DNA from: Heliocidaris tuberculata
Lineage: Eukaryota; Echinodermata; Echinoidea; Camarodonta; Echinometridae
NCBI GenBank assembly: GCA_025618425.1
Contig: CM046847.1
Coordinates: forward strand, 7,491,033 to 7,555,032
DNA: 64,000 nt
Direction: 5' to 3'
In this document: positions 61,401 to 64,000 of the stretch, one piece after another
Numbering within the stretch: the first letter of the stretch is position 1
Layout of the letters: each line of letters begins with the position of its first letter
Translations under genes and position numbers: made by a program
Notes under the pieces: generated by a model
Database searches by the model: none
Told to the model about the DNA's origin: nothing
What the model saw: only the letters and a program-made list of their open reading frames with translations

Positions 61401-63387
61401 TTTCCACCACTCCTATCCTCCAGTTGCTTTCATTATTTCTACATACATGACCCAGGCACCTTAACCTACTTCTCTTTACAACATCCATGAATTAAGACAT
61501 TTAAATCTACCCTTTAGAAATGTTCATGCCAATGGATTTCCTGCAAAACTTGGTCAAAGTTGGATCCCCATCTGTACATCTTATTGGAACCTTGTGCATC
61601 CTTTATATTCTCAAAACTTGCTTTAATAGTGACCAACTGTACAAAGAGATCATCAGTCATCCTTTCCTAAGAAACATTTCCCTTTGAAATCTATATATAG
61701 AGGGATCCAATATATTTAGTCAAACATGCTTTAGTGACCACCTACATAAGGACAACCTGTCTATAAACAATGCGTATCTTTCTTTCTTTCTTTTTTTGTT
61801 TCCCCATGAACATGTAATAAAGGAACATGTCCATTAAGACCATCTGTCTACAATAACTGCTCTCATAATCTCCACTGAAAAGTGTTTGTATACATATATG
61901 TATTGCTCTGTATAGACCACCTGTTGATCCACCTTTTTTTTTTCTCCTTACATGACCTTTATACAGTGAAACCTGTATATAAAGACTGCTCACGGGCGAC
62001 AAGGAAAACAGTCTTTATGAGCATGTGGTCTTTATGTACAGGTTCCTTTAATACATGTTTCAATGAGAAACACTTTTCAAGGGAAACAAAAACTGTGATC
62101 TTTATAGACAGGTGGTCGCTAAAGCAGGTTTTGAGATACAACTGCACTAACAGGGGGTCCAGTGCACATGTTCCCCCAAAGATTATAGAATATAGAAATT
62201 CAAGCAGGGGGGCACTTGTACAGAGATACTAAAAATTGTTGACCCACACATGCTGTGGAAAAAAATTTGTGTGGAGCCCTGCTGTATGCACTTACTGATG
62301 TTGTATTCCTGGACCAAGTTTGTGTAGCTATAGATGGGACTGTAGCCAAAGATGACAATCATGATGTCACCGAAGATGTGGGCACTATGTCCCTCAAGGG
62401 CATATGGTGCGTCGGTCATGTTGGTCCACGTTTGAGACAGATAATGAAAGGACCACATCTCGGCTGTTACCCCGCTTCCAAATAACGAACCGCCAAACAT
62501 ATAGAATGTATCCTGCAAAAAAACAAAGAGTAAAATTTGTAAGAAATCACATGTATCTATTAAAATCAATTTGATTTGATTCATATTCATCAGTCAAAAA
62601 TCAATACCAAAAAAAATTGCAAAGGATTATTAAAAAATTCTTTTAGCATTACTTATTAATACTTGAATTCATAAAGATATAGAGAGAGAAAAAAAAAAGA
62701 ATCCAAGAGTAAATGCAACAAGAGATCAAAACAGTTATCTTTTTACCCACAATTTCGCAATTTAATTTTACAAAAAAGTATATACATCTATTTGAACTTG
62801 TAATTGTTCATTTAACCATTTAAGAAAGCAATTCCTTGAAAGATCTACATCGAACATTCACACATTAAAAGCTATTTTTATCTTCAAAGTGTCAATTCAA
62901 GTACAGGACAGAAAAAAAAGTGGTGAATACATTTTTTTTAAAAGCACACATACATGTACAAAAGAGGTGTGAAATGAATAAAGAAAGAGAGAGAGAAAGG
63001 ATGGATACATGCAGAGAAAGAGAGAGAAAAAAAAAGAGTGCAAACAAAAGAAAACAACACTGTTCATGGCCTCAGGAAACTGCATAATTCTCAGAATATT
63101 TCACTGGCTACATGACGTAAATGCAACCATATATTAAGCTTCAGTGTGACAAATCGAATACTGAATTTAATTGAGAGAAGGATAATTGTGTTACTCTTCT
63201 TAAGCCCAAATCTATTTTATTAAAAGCCCTGTTTTTTTGTCATTATCTAAAAGGAGATGGTAATAGGAGATGGTAATAAGCTTGTACCTCATACAGGACT
63301 GTAGAATGTGAATATCTTGGCCTGGGTAGGATTCCATATTCTGCCTCAGTATTTAACACCACTGATGTTTCTGTTGGAATATTATAC
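22446..63387 (-). CDS. ATRN: Attractin orthologue, 5'-partial gene (whole span)
   Basis: Spliced gene on the minus strand. Fifteen constitutive exons (63387 to 42351) join in frame to 719 residues: Kelch repeats (residues 1-269 of the window product), PSI/cysteine-rich repeats (270-515), laminin-EGF modules (516-612) and a beta-rich membrane-proximal region (613-719). One of at least seven alternative transmembrane exons follows, then a common tail with the attractin signature MASRPFA and a final exon with LEPCSDNKAG and LALASALV. Attractin is a type I membrane glycoprotein that, in vertebrates, is part of an E3-ligase-linked system controlling melanocortin-receptor signalling and myelin integrity. 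Signal peptide, CUB and first EGF lie past the right edge. A MEGF8 assignment is excluded by the attractin-specific tail. Unlike vertebrate attractin, no C-type lectin domain exon is seen. Confidence 0.93.
23407..23815. mobile_element. TTAA-flanked piggyBac-like MITE in the last intron
   Basis: TTAA at 23403-23406 and 23816-23819 flank CCCTTTCAGGACAGG and, inverted, CCCTTTCAAGAC. CCYT-type ends with TTAA targets are the piggyBac hallmark. About 409 bp, without coding capacity. A degraded relative lies at about 21157-21510 (shared GTTTGGCTTAATAACTTTTG). Confidence 0.8.
23837..23938 (-). CDS. ATRN: ATRN exon w17: common cytoplasmic tail, MASRPFA motif
   Basis: Acceptor ATCGATAG|CAA, donor TGCCAG|GTAAGC; 102 bp, phase 0/0, 34 residues: QRAVEMAVMASRPFAAVNVE then VSKSAPPDLVAECQ. 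MASRPFA-VNV-x(5-8)-PPDL is the signature of the attractin/ATRNL1 juxtamembrane tail, the region implicated in binding to melanocortin receptors. Every membrane exon above joins it in frame. Confidence 0.95.
23939..28490 (-). other. Intron between TM7 and the common tail
   Basis: 4.5 kb, AT rich. I checked for further membrane-type exons with good donors and found none; isolated GTGAGT/GTAAGT words (24236, 24770, 26346) are not preceded by a hydrophobic frame. It includes a poly-C/poly-G run at 23961 and numerous ATGTACATGTA words. Confidence 0.5.
28054..28103. repeat. (AATTG)n pentanucleotide repeat
   Basis: About nine tandem ATTGA/AATTG units. Confidence 0.95.
28491..28625 (-). CDS. ATRN: ATRN alternative transmembrane exon TM7
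   Basis: Acceptor TGGCCCTCATAG|GTG, donor GTTAGG|GTGAGT; 135 bp, phase 0/0, 45 residues. VAQYHPLLNWVTVLVAFFVC, FLSLLLIFLAGLKIKDRYDR and HRHVR. AFFVCFLSLLL and LKIK are very close to vertebrate attractin. It is the last membrane exon before the 4.6-kb intron leading to the common tail. Confidence 0.92.
29446..29477. repeat. (TA)n microsatellite
   Basis: About 16 TA units in the intron between TM6 and TM7. Confidence 0.95.
30111..30251 (-). CDS. ATRN: ATRN alternative transmembrane exon TM6 (most vertebrate-like)
   Basis: Acceptor TACACCAACAG|GTA, donor CGACAG|GTACGT; 141 bp, phase 0/0, 47 residues. VYLIHPMLMFTLLQFLIVFF then SCFLFFLLFFVLGWKFKQRC and DAFRHRQ. LLQF-x-x-(V/T)FFSCFL and the WK(F/I)KQ(R/S)C motif are close to human ATRN/ATRNL1, making this the probable ancestral membrane exon. 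A partial copy of its acceptor (ATATACCTGTTGGT on the plus strand) lies at 30365. Confidence 0.93.
31157..31291 (-). CDS. ATRN: ATRN alternative transmembrane exon TM5
   Basis: Acceptor AATCCATCAG|GTA, donor CGGCAG|GTAAGC; 135 bp, phase 0/0, 45 residues. VLYVDVQPELLHY, helix IAAALGAFIVTLLLFFVGV, then RIQTCLVTRRERQ. The RRERQ end resembles SRRREQ in vertebrate attractin. The mid-helix SC is replaced by GAF. Confidence 0.88.
31624..31764 (-). CDS. ATRN: ATRN alternative transmembrane exon TM4
   Basis: Acceptor ACATACTCCAG|ATC (an alternative AG nine bases further in keeps the same frame), donor CGACAG|GTAGCG; 141 bp, phase 0/0, 47 residues. IPLQYSGDFQDV, a helix LEALIVFVSCMVLLLGLMTF and TWRIYQHLEIRRLRQ. 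VSC-x-x-LLLG corresponds to FFSCFLSLLL of human attractin, and TWRIYQ to WKIKQ. Confidence 0.82.
32386..32524. mobile_element. Short palindromic MITE, copy 1
   Basis: GGGGAGCGTTTCATCAAGTG and CACTTGATGAAACGCTCCCC are a perfect inverted pair. It sits 14 bp downstream (transcript sense) of the candidate exon donor at 32539. Confidence 0.92.
32539..32643 (-). CDS. Candidate eighth transmembrane exon (between TM3 and TM4)
   Basis: A perfect donor GCCATG|GTGAGT and a modest acceptor GTATTAAG|GTA bound a 105-bp phase-0/0 frame: VLVPILDLCSVFVSLVYLGQ then YICTRFQITSCNKAM. The L-G-x-(Y)-I-C after the helix lines up with L-G-W-K-F-K of TM6, and it begins with V as other members do. It is ten residues shorter on the ectodomain side, and an in-frame TGA lies 13 codons upstream, so no longer form is possible. 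Confidence 0.33.
34276..34479 (-). CDS. ATRN: ATRN alternative transmembrane exon TM3
   Basis: Acceptor CTTTTAAATAG|GTC, donor GAGCGG|GTAAGT; 204 bp, phase 0/0, 68 residues. VCIEKTECVSPYPSWEDNSH precedes the helix EIFVVLFAIFLMAMVVVILF and SCGMFIGRLCYNLHNRVQGE-R. The helix retains the mid-membrane SC. It is the tandem duplicate of TM2. Confidence 0.88.
34675..34782 (-). CDS. Conserved stop-containing alternative exon, copy 1
   Basis: Identical protein to the copy at 37631-37738: EVEALQEHAIGGHILLVKFV ... FGGVTLDSACV and a stop. The acceptor is CCACCTTAG. It differs by three synonymous bases although the flanking intron differs by about 7%. It lies 196 bp upstream, in transcript sense, of exon TM3. 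Joined in phase 0 after TM1 or TM2 it would give a short alternative tail; joined to w15 it would give a form without a standard helix. Confidence 0.45.
   Translation of the reverse strand, partial: EVEALQEHAIGGHILLVKFVPSLFFGGVTLDSACV
34988..35131 (-). pseudogene. Relic transmembrane exon, copy 1
   Basis: A 48-codon phase-0 frame VLSFILHTFLWSPLHLFALV, IMLVVVVLFCIVFPGRFYSH, AAVHATRQ has the length (47-48), the V start, the helix, the G-R-F after the helix and the R-Q end of the live membrane exons. Yet the bases before it read CAT (not AG) and after it CTC (not GT). Another AG 9 bp upstream exists in this copy only. It is best read as a dead membrane exon. Confidence 0.4.
35880..36272. mobile_element. 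MITE of the GTTGAGTTCTGGG family in duplicon copy 2
   Basis: Begins TTTAAAGGGAAGGTTGAGTT and ends CAGATCTCAACTTTATATTT. It shares the interior of the 18318-18700 element and is absent at the matching place in duplicon copy 1 (near 33625), so it inserted after the duplication or was lost from copy 1. Confidence 0.82.
37232..37435 (-). CDS. ATRN: ATRN alternative transmembrane exon TM2
   Basis: Acceptor CTTTTAAATAG|GTC, donor GAGCGG|GTAAGT; 204 bp, phase 0/0, 68 residues. A short ectodomain part VCIEMTECASPYPSWEDHSH, a helix ILVLIFAVAMVAIVVVLLSF, then CVMLSGRLCYNLHNRVQGER. It pairs with TM3 as tandem duplicates: the extracellular part and the GRLCYNLHNRVQGER end are near identical while the helix core differs strongly. 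Confidence 0.88.
37631..37738 (-). CDS. Conserved stop-containing alternative exon, copy 2
   Basis: Acceptor CCACCTTAG|GAA opens a 35-codon frame starting EVEALQEHAIGGHILLVKFV and ending FGGVTLDSACV then TAA; an in-frame stop sits right at the acceptor, so the frame can only be entered by splicing. Relative to the copy at 34675-34782, the three differences (GGG/GGA, GCT/GCA, TGC/TGT) are all synonymous and 85 bp are identical. It could be a short alternative cytoplasmic tail used after a membrane exon. I recognise no domain. Confidence 0.45.
   Translation of the reverse strand, partial: EVEALQEHAIGGHILLVKFVPSLFFGGVTLDSACV
37930..38067 (-). pseudogene. Relic transmembrane exon, copy 2 (interrupted by MITE)
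   Basis: Same frame as the relic at 34988-35131, with LPLFALVIMLVVVVLFCRVF and PGRFYSHAAVHATRQ. A charged R replaces I inside the hydrophobic core, the donor GT is absent after ATRQ, and the 5' end is severed by the TTAA MITE at 38067. It is not usable as an exon. Confidence 0.45.
38071..38565. mobile_element. TTAA-flanked MITE, ~495 bp, inserted in duplicon copy 2
   Basis: The ends AGGTAACAGATAGTTTTGGT and (right, complement) AGCTCATAGACAGTCTCGGT are imperfect inverted repeats. TTAA flanks both sides (38067-38070, 38566-38569), whereas duplicon copy 1 has a single TTAA in AAGCTTAATACATG (about 35121-35134). The empty site proves a clean insertion with TTAA duplication after the tandem duplication. 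Confidence 0.88.
38749..38805. repeat. (GA)n microsatellite
   Basis: More than 20 GA units between exon TM1 and the downstream duplicon. Confidence 0.97.
38997..39284 (-). CDS. ATRN: ATRN alternative transmembrane exon TM1
   Basis: Acceptor CATATTGTAG|GTG, donor TTCCAGG|GTAAGT; 288 bp, phase 0 at both ends, 96 residues. The long extracellular part (VSSVIFQFDAGVSQMHTETI...LPSNHTDRWRF) has a glycosylation site NHT. A helix LTVSVMALIILASCIGSM follows, then a basic segment TRICCDMYYSRRVGRRRLGS-R. The mid-helix SC and the R-I after the helix match the pattern of the other membrane exons and of human attractin (FFSCFL, WKIKQ). It is the most divergent of the set, and the first in transcription order. 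Confidence 0.78.
39421..39475. mobile_element. Fragment of the GTTGAGTTCTGGG MITE family
   Basis: AAAAAGCTCACAAATTATTT...CTTTCCCAGAACTCAACCTT is the inverted end of the family seen at 18318-18700. Confidence 0.7.
39541..39588. repeat. (GA)n microsatellite
   Basis: GAGAGA tract interrupted by AAAGAAAG, inside the intron upstream of exon TM1. Confidence 0.9.
40565..40597 (-). CDS. Candidate alternative terminal exon (soluble ectodomain form)
   Basis: GAAAAGGGCAG|GTC opens a phase-0 frame VYLTEDEEFL followed by TGA. The block 40565-40625 is GC-richer than the surrounding intron, is preceded by a pyrimidine tract (TTTTTCCCCTCAG), and is followed 33 bp past the stop by AATAAA (complement of 40526-40531). 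Joined to w15 it would end the protein before any membrane helix. Vertebrate attractin is known to have a secreted splice form. The assignment here is an inference from position and local sequence only. Confidence 0.3.
   Translation of the reverse strand, partial: VYLTEDEEFL
41913..42049. mobile_element. Short palindromic MITE, copy 2
   Basis: GGGAGCATTTCATCTTGTG at the left and CACTTGATGAAACGCTCCCC at the right, with the same GCTCTCAGCCAATCAGATGC centre as the copies at 32386 and 53650. Confidence 0.88.
42171..42203 (-). CDS. Candidate 33-bp microexon after w15
   Basis: Flanked by AAAAGAACAG and a good donor CTTTGAG|GTGAGA, phase 0 at both ends and open (QNYEIYYLIFE). It would add eleven residues before the membrane helix. 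Nothing in the family requires it, so it may be chance. Confidence 0.2.
42351..42505 (-). CDS. ATRN: ATRN exon w15: last common ectodomain exon
   Basis: Acceptor TTGTCTTGTAG, donor TTTGAG|GTCAGA (weak at +3). Encodes DVEGEQTVVDGTYVDSTYRR, KLSRYDYDFSIEGNTTFYFY and LSNFTTPISFE. It matches the attractin (K/R)-x(4)-F-F-...-NITFFVYVSNFTWPI. It exits in phase 0, which is the entry phase of every alternative membrane exon downstream. With exon TM6 joined, the distance from P of (T/W)PI to the FFSCFL motif equals that of human attractin. Confidence 0.92.
43201..43365 (-). CDS. ATRN: ATRN exon w14: membrane-proximal ectodomain
   Basis: Acceptor TATCTTTCCAG, donor CACTGCAA|GTAAGT. Encodes KLLMNWQYTFNLSDEEDKNY, TNIAMMTAPNSANRDIEFIL and RVDRPVYLNITFTA. 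It aligns with attractin LL-DYQ-TFSLS-EDD-YYTAI...P-NRD(L/I)-x-x-I...NLNITW-A. No named domain; predicted beta-rich. NLS, NYT and NIT are potential N-glycosylation sites. Confidence 0.93.
43957..44384. repeat. ~175-bp direct duplication next to exon w13
   Basis: 43957-44133 and 44209-44384 share CATCTCAGAGGTG, TGTACAAGATGAATGTTGCA and GAAACATTTTGTCAC-type words in order, about 90% alike by eye. The second copy ends at the w13 donor (CTTACAATAG); the first carries CTTATAGGAC at the equivalent point, so the duplicate donor lacks GT. Confidence 0.8.
44384..44439 (-). CDS. ATRN: ATRN exon w13: end of the second laminin-EGF module
   Basis: Acceptor GATATCACCAG, donor CTATT|GTAAGT. A 56-bp exon encoding CETNAKYYGNPVNGGYCYY (last residue split). 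It matches attractin C-E-x-x-x-x-Y-GNP--GTCYY after the CQL. Phase 2 in, phase 1 out. Its donor flank is duplicated at 43957-44133. Confidence 0.85.
44930..45690 (-). CDS. LINE ORF2, shifted frame: RT thumb and C-terminal block
   Basis: Continuation of the LINE protein in another frame, beginning where the main frame ends (near the A-rich TTTAAAAAAATTG on the minus strand). Contains KLNAQKTCCMLF, FLGVKIDNKLTWKEHV, LQKRAIRIIF and the terminal GPKLWNQLPQEIQ...FKRKLKKYL motif typical of CR1/L2-like LINE ends. A single one-base change explains the break. It ends at TAA near 44930. Confidence 0.88.
45687..47951 (-). CDS. LINE ORF2, main frame: endonuclease and reverse transcriptase
   Basis: 754 codons. 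The N-terminus has paired C-x-x-C motifs (CVVCERQ, CHVCEDH). The endonuclease runs from about residue 64 with HFNCRSL, SETWF, GGGVGFYIK, IGDFNLDLL and SDHLSIF, covering the expected catalytic N, E, D, N and H positions. The reverse transcriptase runs from about 555: VIPVYKKGD, LSNYRPIS, QYGFR, FLDLTKAFDCISH, GVPQGSVLGPLLF and the catalytic FADDTSLF at about 730. The frame stops at 45687, about 17 residues after the catalytic motif, through a frameshift. Confidence 0.92.
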   Translation of the reverse strand: MSQFVCVVCERQISDINNLTCHVCEDHLDSLRALEDDFGLNTHYYTTSDYNEIQNSKPKNKLLTIAHFNCRSLKKNIDSLEYVLSEIKCPFSIIAVSETWFRNEECVYINGYQFVGKGRDDKRGGGVGFYIKTGLKFRRRADLDVFSDFIEVLFIEVYCKYSSKILAIFYRPPAQSVTYFLNALELPLHQLTKEEKECILIGDFNLDLLKVTSCNNVNSFIDILKSYSFAPLIVKPTRITTQSVTLIDNIFTNRPENNINAGILLTDVSDHLSIFCQLQFLFDDDDPGAIYRRAINDSNISMFCERLLMTNWSEILKYDYVDSAFDVFMKYFLETYNKCFPFQKVKIKQRQQKPWFDAELKKMCKKKNILFRKYIKNPSSYRKNVYSCYRNVVNSEIQKHKREYYFSRFKRVKSNIKATWKTINDISMKVQEKMQCDFIERNGEQIHDKQAIVQAFNYFFSTIGRDTVNSVPDASVDFLHFLPKRDFSKSIFMKPVEIAEIFEIVKKLESCKTPGYDDVNIAVLKKSIATFVLPLCNLFNMSLQVGVFPTALKKAKVIPVYKKGDKRILSNYRPISILSTFSKIFEKLVYSRLFSFLCKRDILYHKQYGFRQNYSTYMALLDFTNIIAKSFEEKKVVIGIFLDLTKAFDCISHHILLQKLQFYGIRGTVFKWFSSYLKNRVQYVCVNNVSSEITHNPFGVPQGSVLGPLLFLLFINDIQFVSDILQSIIFADDTSLFLSGKNIDTLCFIINTEL
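48586..48745 (-). CDS. ATRN: ATRN exon w12: laminin-EGF modules 1-2
   Basis: Acceptor TTTCTCCCAG, donor GTGAAAG|GTGAGG. Encodes EKCDTCQLGYYGRPQNGGEC, NLCSCNSHSDICHQTTGQCY and CDAKGVTGTNCE. C-x-x-CxxG(Y/F)YG-P-NGG-C closes module 1, and C-CN-H-x-x-x-C-x(2)-TG-C-C-x-x-KGV-G-x-C is module 2 of attractin. Phase 1 in, phase 2 out. Confidence 0.94.
50950..51024 (-). CDS. ATRN: ATRN exon w11: laminin-EGF module, first part
   Basis: Acceptor CACACATAG, donor CAGAAG|GTGCGA. Encodes CQCNGHSTCPKNSSECGLCE then DFTEG. The (C)QCNGHS-C start is the canonical laminin-EGF opening and aligns with the attractin sequence directly after the last PSI. The donor has G at +3 and a weak +4 to +6, yet phase 1 is preserved on both sides. 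Confidence 0.9.
53240..53434 (-). CDS. ATRN: ATRN exon w10: PSI module 5
   Basis: The acceptor is an AG after a run of C's (poly-G on the plus strand, 53437-53452); donor GTCCTT|GTAAGT. Encodes ICSDYQTCLECQGDPACGWC, DAGNRDGLGACMEGSYTGPI and VVDYGMCPAQRWYFVQCP. CLEC(L/Q)-x(3)-CGWC-x(6)-G-G-C-EGSY-GP is the last attractin PSI module; W-x-F-x-x-CP leads into the EGF region. Phase 1 at both ends. Confidence 0.94.
53498..53816. mobile_element. pogo/Tigger-like MITE containing a nested MITE
   Basis: The left end TACAGTGGAAACTCACTATA and the reverse complement of the right end TACAGTGAAAGCTCGTTATA form terminal inverted repeats typical of pogo/Tigger-type elements. The interior has repeated TTATATCAGG words. 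A second element (53650-53787) sits inside it. Confidence 0.7.
53650..53787. mobile_element. Short palindromic MITE 'GGGGAGCGTTTCAT', ~138 bp
   Basis: Inverted ends GGGGAGCGTTTCATGAAG and (right, complement) GGGGAGCATTTCATCAAG, with the whole arm TTTTGTC(A/G)GTGATTTTTACC complementary. The centre GCTCTCAGCCAATCAGATGC is identical to that of the copies at 32386 and 41913. Confidence 0.88.
54368..54544 (-). CDS. ATRN: ATRN exon w9: PSI module 4
   Basis: Acceptor GGTAATACAG, donor TGCCCAA|GTGAGT. Encodes SCNAPCDNFETCSTCLSESG, SSCMWCQSQQRCVDSTTYMT and SFPFGLCLEWRTNVEKCP. The CMWC-x(5)-CVDS-x-x-Y-x-x-SFPFG-C-EW run is one of the most conserved stretches of attractin and is decisive for the family assignment. 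Confidence 0.95.
54985..55102 (-). CDS. ATRN: ATRN exon w8: PSI/cysteine-rich module 3
   Basis: Acceptor TCTCACTTCAG, donor TCGGGAG|GTAATA. Encodes IGSQECEPATCSVFYNCRSC, NSQNYCQWSGGKCQPSTSG. CRSC-x(5)-CQW-x(4)-(E/K)C aligns with the attractin segment that in vertebrates immediately precedes the C-type lectin domain. Here the exon exits in phase 1 and the next exon (w9) enters in phase 1 only 440 bp away, with no lectin exon in between. Confidence 0.86.
55800..55885. mobile_element. Fragment of the GTTGAGTTCTGGG MITE family (inverted)
   Basis: CTGGGAAAGGTTGATCATGT and AATTGGTGTATACTGTGAGG match the complement of 18588-18655. Confidence 0.7.
55905..56410. mobile_element. TTAA-flanked foldback MITE, ~500 bp, between w7 and w8
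   Basis: TTAA at 55905 and 56407. The ends AGGGAAAGTTCACCCCGAAG and (inverse) AGGAAAAGTTCACCCTGAAG extend into long complementary arms that include TGCAGAAAAAATAAAGAAAA and TTTTGTGACGTCACATGCGA / TCGCATGTGACGTCACAAAT. The arms carry a CRE-like TGACGTCA each. Confidence 0.88.
56437..56534 (-). CDS. ATRN: ATRN exon w7: PSI/cysteine-rich module 2
   Basis: Acceptor AATTCTGCAG, donor GATGAG|GTAAGA. Encodes PPCGTFSSCQTCVEEPGCGY and CNGNCSKNCQDE. The pattern C-x(4)-SC-x-TC-x(5)-CGYC-x-x-x-C is a compact PSI core. Phase 1 in, phase 0 out. Confidence 0.88.
56959..57108 (-). CDS. ATRN: ATRN exon w6: PSI/cysteine-rich module 1
   Basis: Acceptor TTTTTCAG, donor GATAATG|GTAAGT. Encodes GNCSVITNSSVCVEGLPGLW, CVWDLISETCVSATSVPELA and TNHSTCPLDN. 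The spacing C-x(7)-C-x(7)-(R/W)CVW-x(5)-(Q/T)C matches the first PSI module after the Kelch propeller in attractin. Two potential N-glycosylation sites (NCS, NSS) and NHS are visible. Phase 1 at both ends. Confidence 0.88.
57490..57859. mobile_element. MITE with CATATTCTGAACTC ends, ~370 bp
   Basis: GGCCCATATTCTGAACTCTG at the left and the complement GGCTCATATTCTGAACTCCG at the right. The interior has repeated GGTTTAA/TTAAACC words. A second element at 57543-57656 is inserted in it. Confidence 0.75.
57543..57656. mobile_element. Nested ~114-bp palindromic MITE
   Basis: GGGGTGATTCACTAACAGCT and AGCTGTTAGTGAATCACCCC are perfect inverted ends, followed inward by AAAATCA / TGATTTT. Confidence 0.88.
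57916..58068 (-). CDS. ATRN: ATRN exon w5: last Kelch repeat
   Basis: Acceptor TCTCTTTGACAG, donor TCCCAG|GTAGGC. Encodes ECASWEQIELTTGLHKEVSR, FAHSAFVYQDSMWIYSGYNG and LLSTSALLYIP. It aligns with the final attractin blade (NRFGHSAV...M-(V/I)FGGF-S-LL-DIL). The usual GG is replaced by SGYNG. A long (ATC)n microsatellite begins about 20 bp upstream of the acceptor. Confidence 0.92.
58091..58740. repeat. (ATC)n/(GAT)n trinucleotide repeat, ~650 bp
   Basis: Mostly CAT/CAC/CCT triplets on the plus strand. It gives very long I/S/T-rich and M/V-rich open frames that are artefacts. It lies just upstream, in transcript sense, of the acceptor of exon w5. Confidence 0.97.
59061..59215 (-). CDS. ATRN: ATRN exon w4: Kelch repeat
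   Basis: Acceptor CCCTACAG, donor CCTTG|GTGAGT. Encodes LILKESDQPRFFHSAVILNG, LMLVFGGNTHTDNTRPNGAK and CYSKDFLAYNL. The stretch HSAV-x-x-x-G-ML-FGGNTH-D and NGAKC(F/Y)S-DF(L/M)AY is almost identical in vertebrate attractins. Phase 2 in, phase 1 out. Confidence 0.95.
59782..59965 (-). CDS. ATRN: ATRN exon w3: Kelch repeat
   Basis: Acceptor CCTTATCAG, donor TCATG|GTGAGT. Encodes SGSWSEVETRGAAVVGAYAH, then SSIYHPESGKIYIHGGFKLK and DQTYQYDVNTKSW. The GHSS-Y...YVHGG(Y/F)K and Y-YDV(N/D)T-x-x-W signatures of attractin are present. Phase 1 in, phase 2 out. Confidence 0.93.
61966..62150. mobile_element. Tigger/pogo-like repeat remnant
   Basis: TACAGTGAAACCTGTATATA resembles pogo/Tigger ends, and related words (ACAGTCTTTATGAGC, GTCTTTATGTACAGG, GATCTTTATAGACAGG) repeat to about 62150. 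Similar GACCACCT/CTATAAA words extend back to 61715. The right end is not well defined. Confidence 0.4.
62296..62512 (-). CDS. ATRN: ATRN exon w2: Kelch repeat
   Basis: Acceptor TTTTTTTGCAG, donor ACATCA|GTAAGT. Encodes DTFYMFGGSLFGSGVTAEMW, then SFHYLSQTW and EGHSAHIFGDIMIVIFGYSP, ending LVQEYNI. The MFGG and the W after eleven residues are Kelch hallmarks, and GHSAHI...VIFG...VQEY matches human attractin closely. Phase 0 in, phase 1 out. Confidence 0.93.
63288..63387 (-). CDS. ATRN: ATRN exon w1: Kelch repeat
   Basis: Acceptor GTTTGCAG, donor TATGAG|GTACAA. Encodes YNIPTETSVVLNTEAEYG then ILPRPRYSHSTVLYE. The P-RY-HS-x-x-x-Y motif is the start of a Kelch blade and aligns with the RYGHS blade of human attractin. 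Entry carries two bases from the unseen upstream exon; exit is phase 0. It is the most 5' exon visible, and nothing exon-like is recognised from 63400 to 64000. Confidence 0.85.
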
Positions 63388-64000
63388 CTGCAAACATGAA
63401 GACAAAAATGCTTGATCAGAAATGAAGACGTAGGCTTTTAAGCCATATACACAGTCAAACCTACTTTCGAAACCACCTACAAATGTGTACGTGCATACAT
63501 AAACACTGAATATCAACATGTGTATCGCATACAAGAAACTGAGAGAAGAGACAGTAATCTAAAATGAGGGGATGATATCCGATCTGGCAAAAATGAAACC
63601 ACTCGCATCAGTTTTAATCAAGGATACCTCCATTTCATCCACAGTGGAGATACAATGCAATCATCAACATGATTGAAATCCAGTGGCATGAATGCTCTTC
63701 AGTTTCAATGCAAACAACTCTTCACATACACATACATAATCCTCTTCAGGAAATATGTCACAAGACCTGTATGGAGTTAGTTCACGGTCATTTTATCGAT
63801 GTGGAGCTAATTTTGGAAATGTCATCAATGTTATTGTCGACAGACCTATTTAACTAGGGCCCCTCAAGGTCTGCCAGTTTGTTGATGATATTTGAAAGAG
63901 AAATAAACCCATTTTATTGTTTTGTTTCTCACAATATAAATGCATTTTACCATGCATAGAAAAAAAGGGGGAACGAGGTTGGGCATACGGTAATCAAATT

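Noticed and set aside
22446..63387. Assignment of the minus-strand gene to MEGF8
   Set aside because: Kelch/PSI/EGF architecture is shared, but MASRPFA, LEPC-x-NKA and LA-ASALV in the tail and SFPFG-C-EW in the PSI are attractin-specific.

Overview
The window is eukaryotic (metazoan) genomic DNA: long AT-rich introns, GT-AG splice sites, poly-G/poly-C runs, dinucleotide and trinucleotide microsatellites, non-LTR retrotransposons and many short inverted-repeat elements. The general texture (frequent ATGTACATGTA-type words, long G runs, abundant MITEs) and the deuterostome-like proteins suggest an echinoderm, most likely a sea urchin. That taxonomic guess is an inference, not a demonstrated fact.

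Two protein-coding genes lie tail to tail. On the plus strand a small four-exon MORN-repeat gene (MORN4 orthologue, 11.25-13.20 kb) encodes a complete 148-residue protein. On the minus strand the 3' two thirds of an attractin (ATRN) orthologue runs from 63.39 kb down to 22.45 kb. In transcription order it has five Kelch exons (63.4-57.9 kb), five exons of PSI/cysteine-rich repeats (57.1-53.2 kb), three laminin-EGF-type exons (51.0-44.4 kb), two exons of the beta-rich membrane-proximal region (43.4-42.4 kb), then a 14-kb interval (42.3-28.5 kb) holding alternative transmembrane exons, and finally two shared cytoplasmic exons (23.9 and 22.8 kb). All 17 constitutive exons join in frame, giving 719 residues before the membrane exon and 168 after it. 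The signal peptide, CUB and first EGF/Kelch parts lie beyond the right edge.

The most unusual feature is the membrane exon array. At least seven exons in tandem are each symmetrical (phase 0 at both ends, 135-288 bp), each encodes one transmembrane helix plus a basic juxtamembrane segment, and each lies between the same upstream and downstream exons. Since only one is needed per protein, they look like mutually exclusive exons that swap the membrane helix of one receptor. Two of them (TM2/TM3) lie in a recent 2.2-3.4 kb tandem duplication in which the membrane core has diverged far more than the flanking introns. The same duplication carries a short conserved stop-containing exon whose three differences are all synonymous, and a decayed transmembrane exon.

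The rest is repeats. Positions 1-6172 are a ~207-bp satellite with two interleaved subtypes and a five-monomer higher-order unit. Next come a 600-bp foldback element, a ~250-bp tandem repeat, a LINE C-terminal fragment, a tRNA-derived SINE, a near-intact CR1-like LINE (44.6-48.0 kb, one frameshift) inside an attractin intron, and at least a dozen MITE-like elements, several flanked by TTAA. No rRNA gene, functional tRNA gene or CRISPR array is seen.
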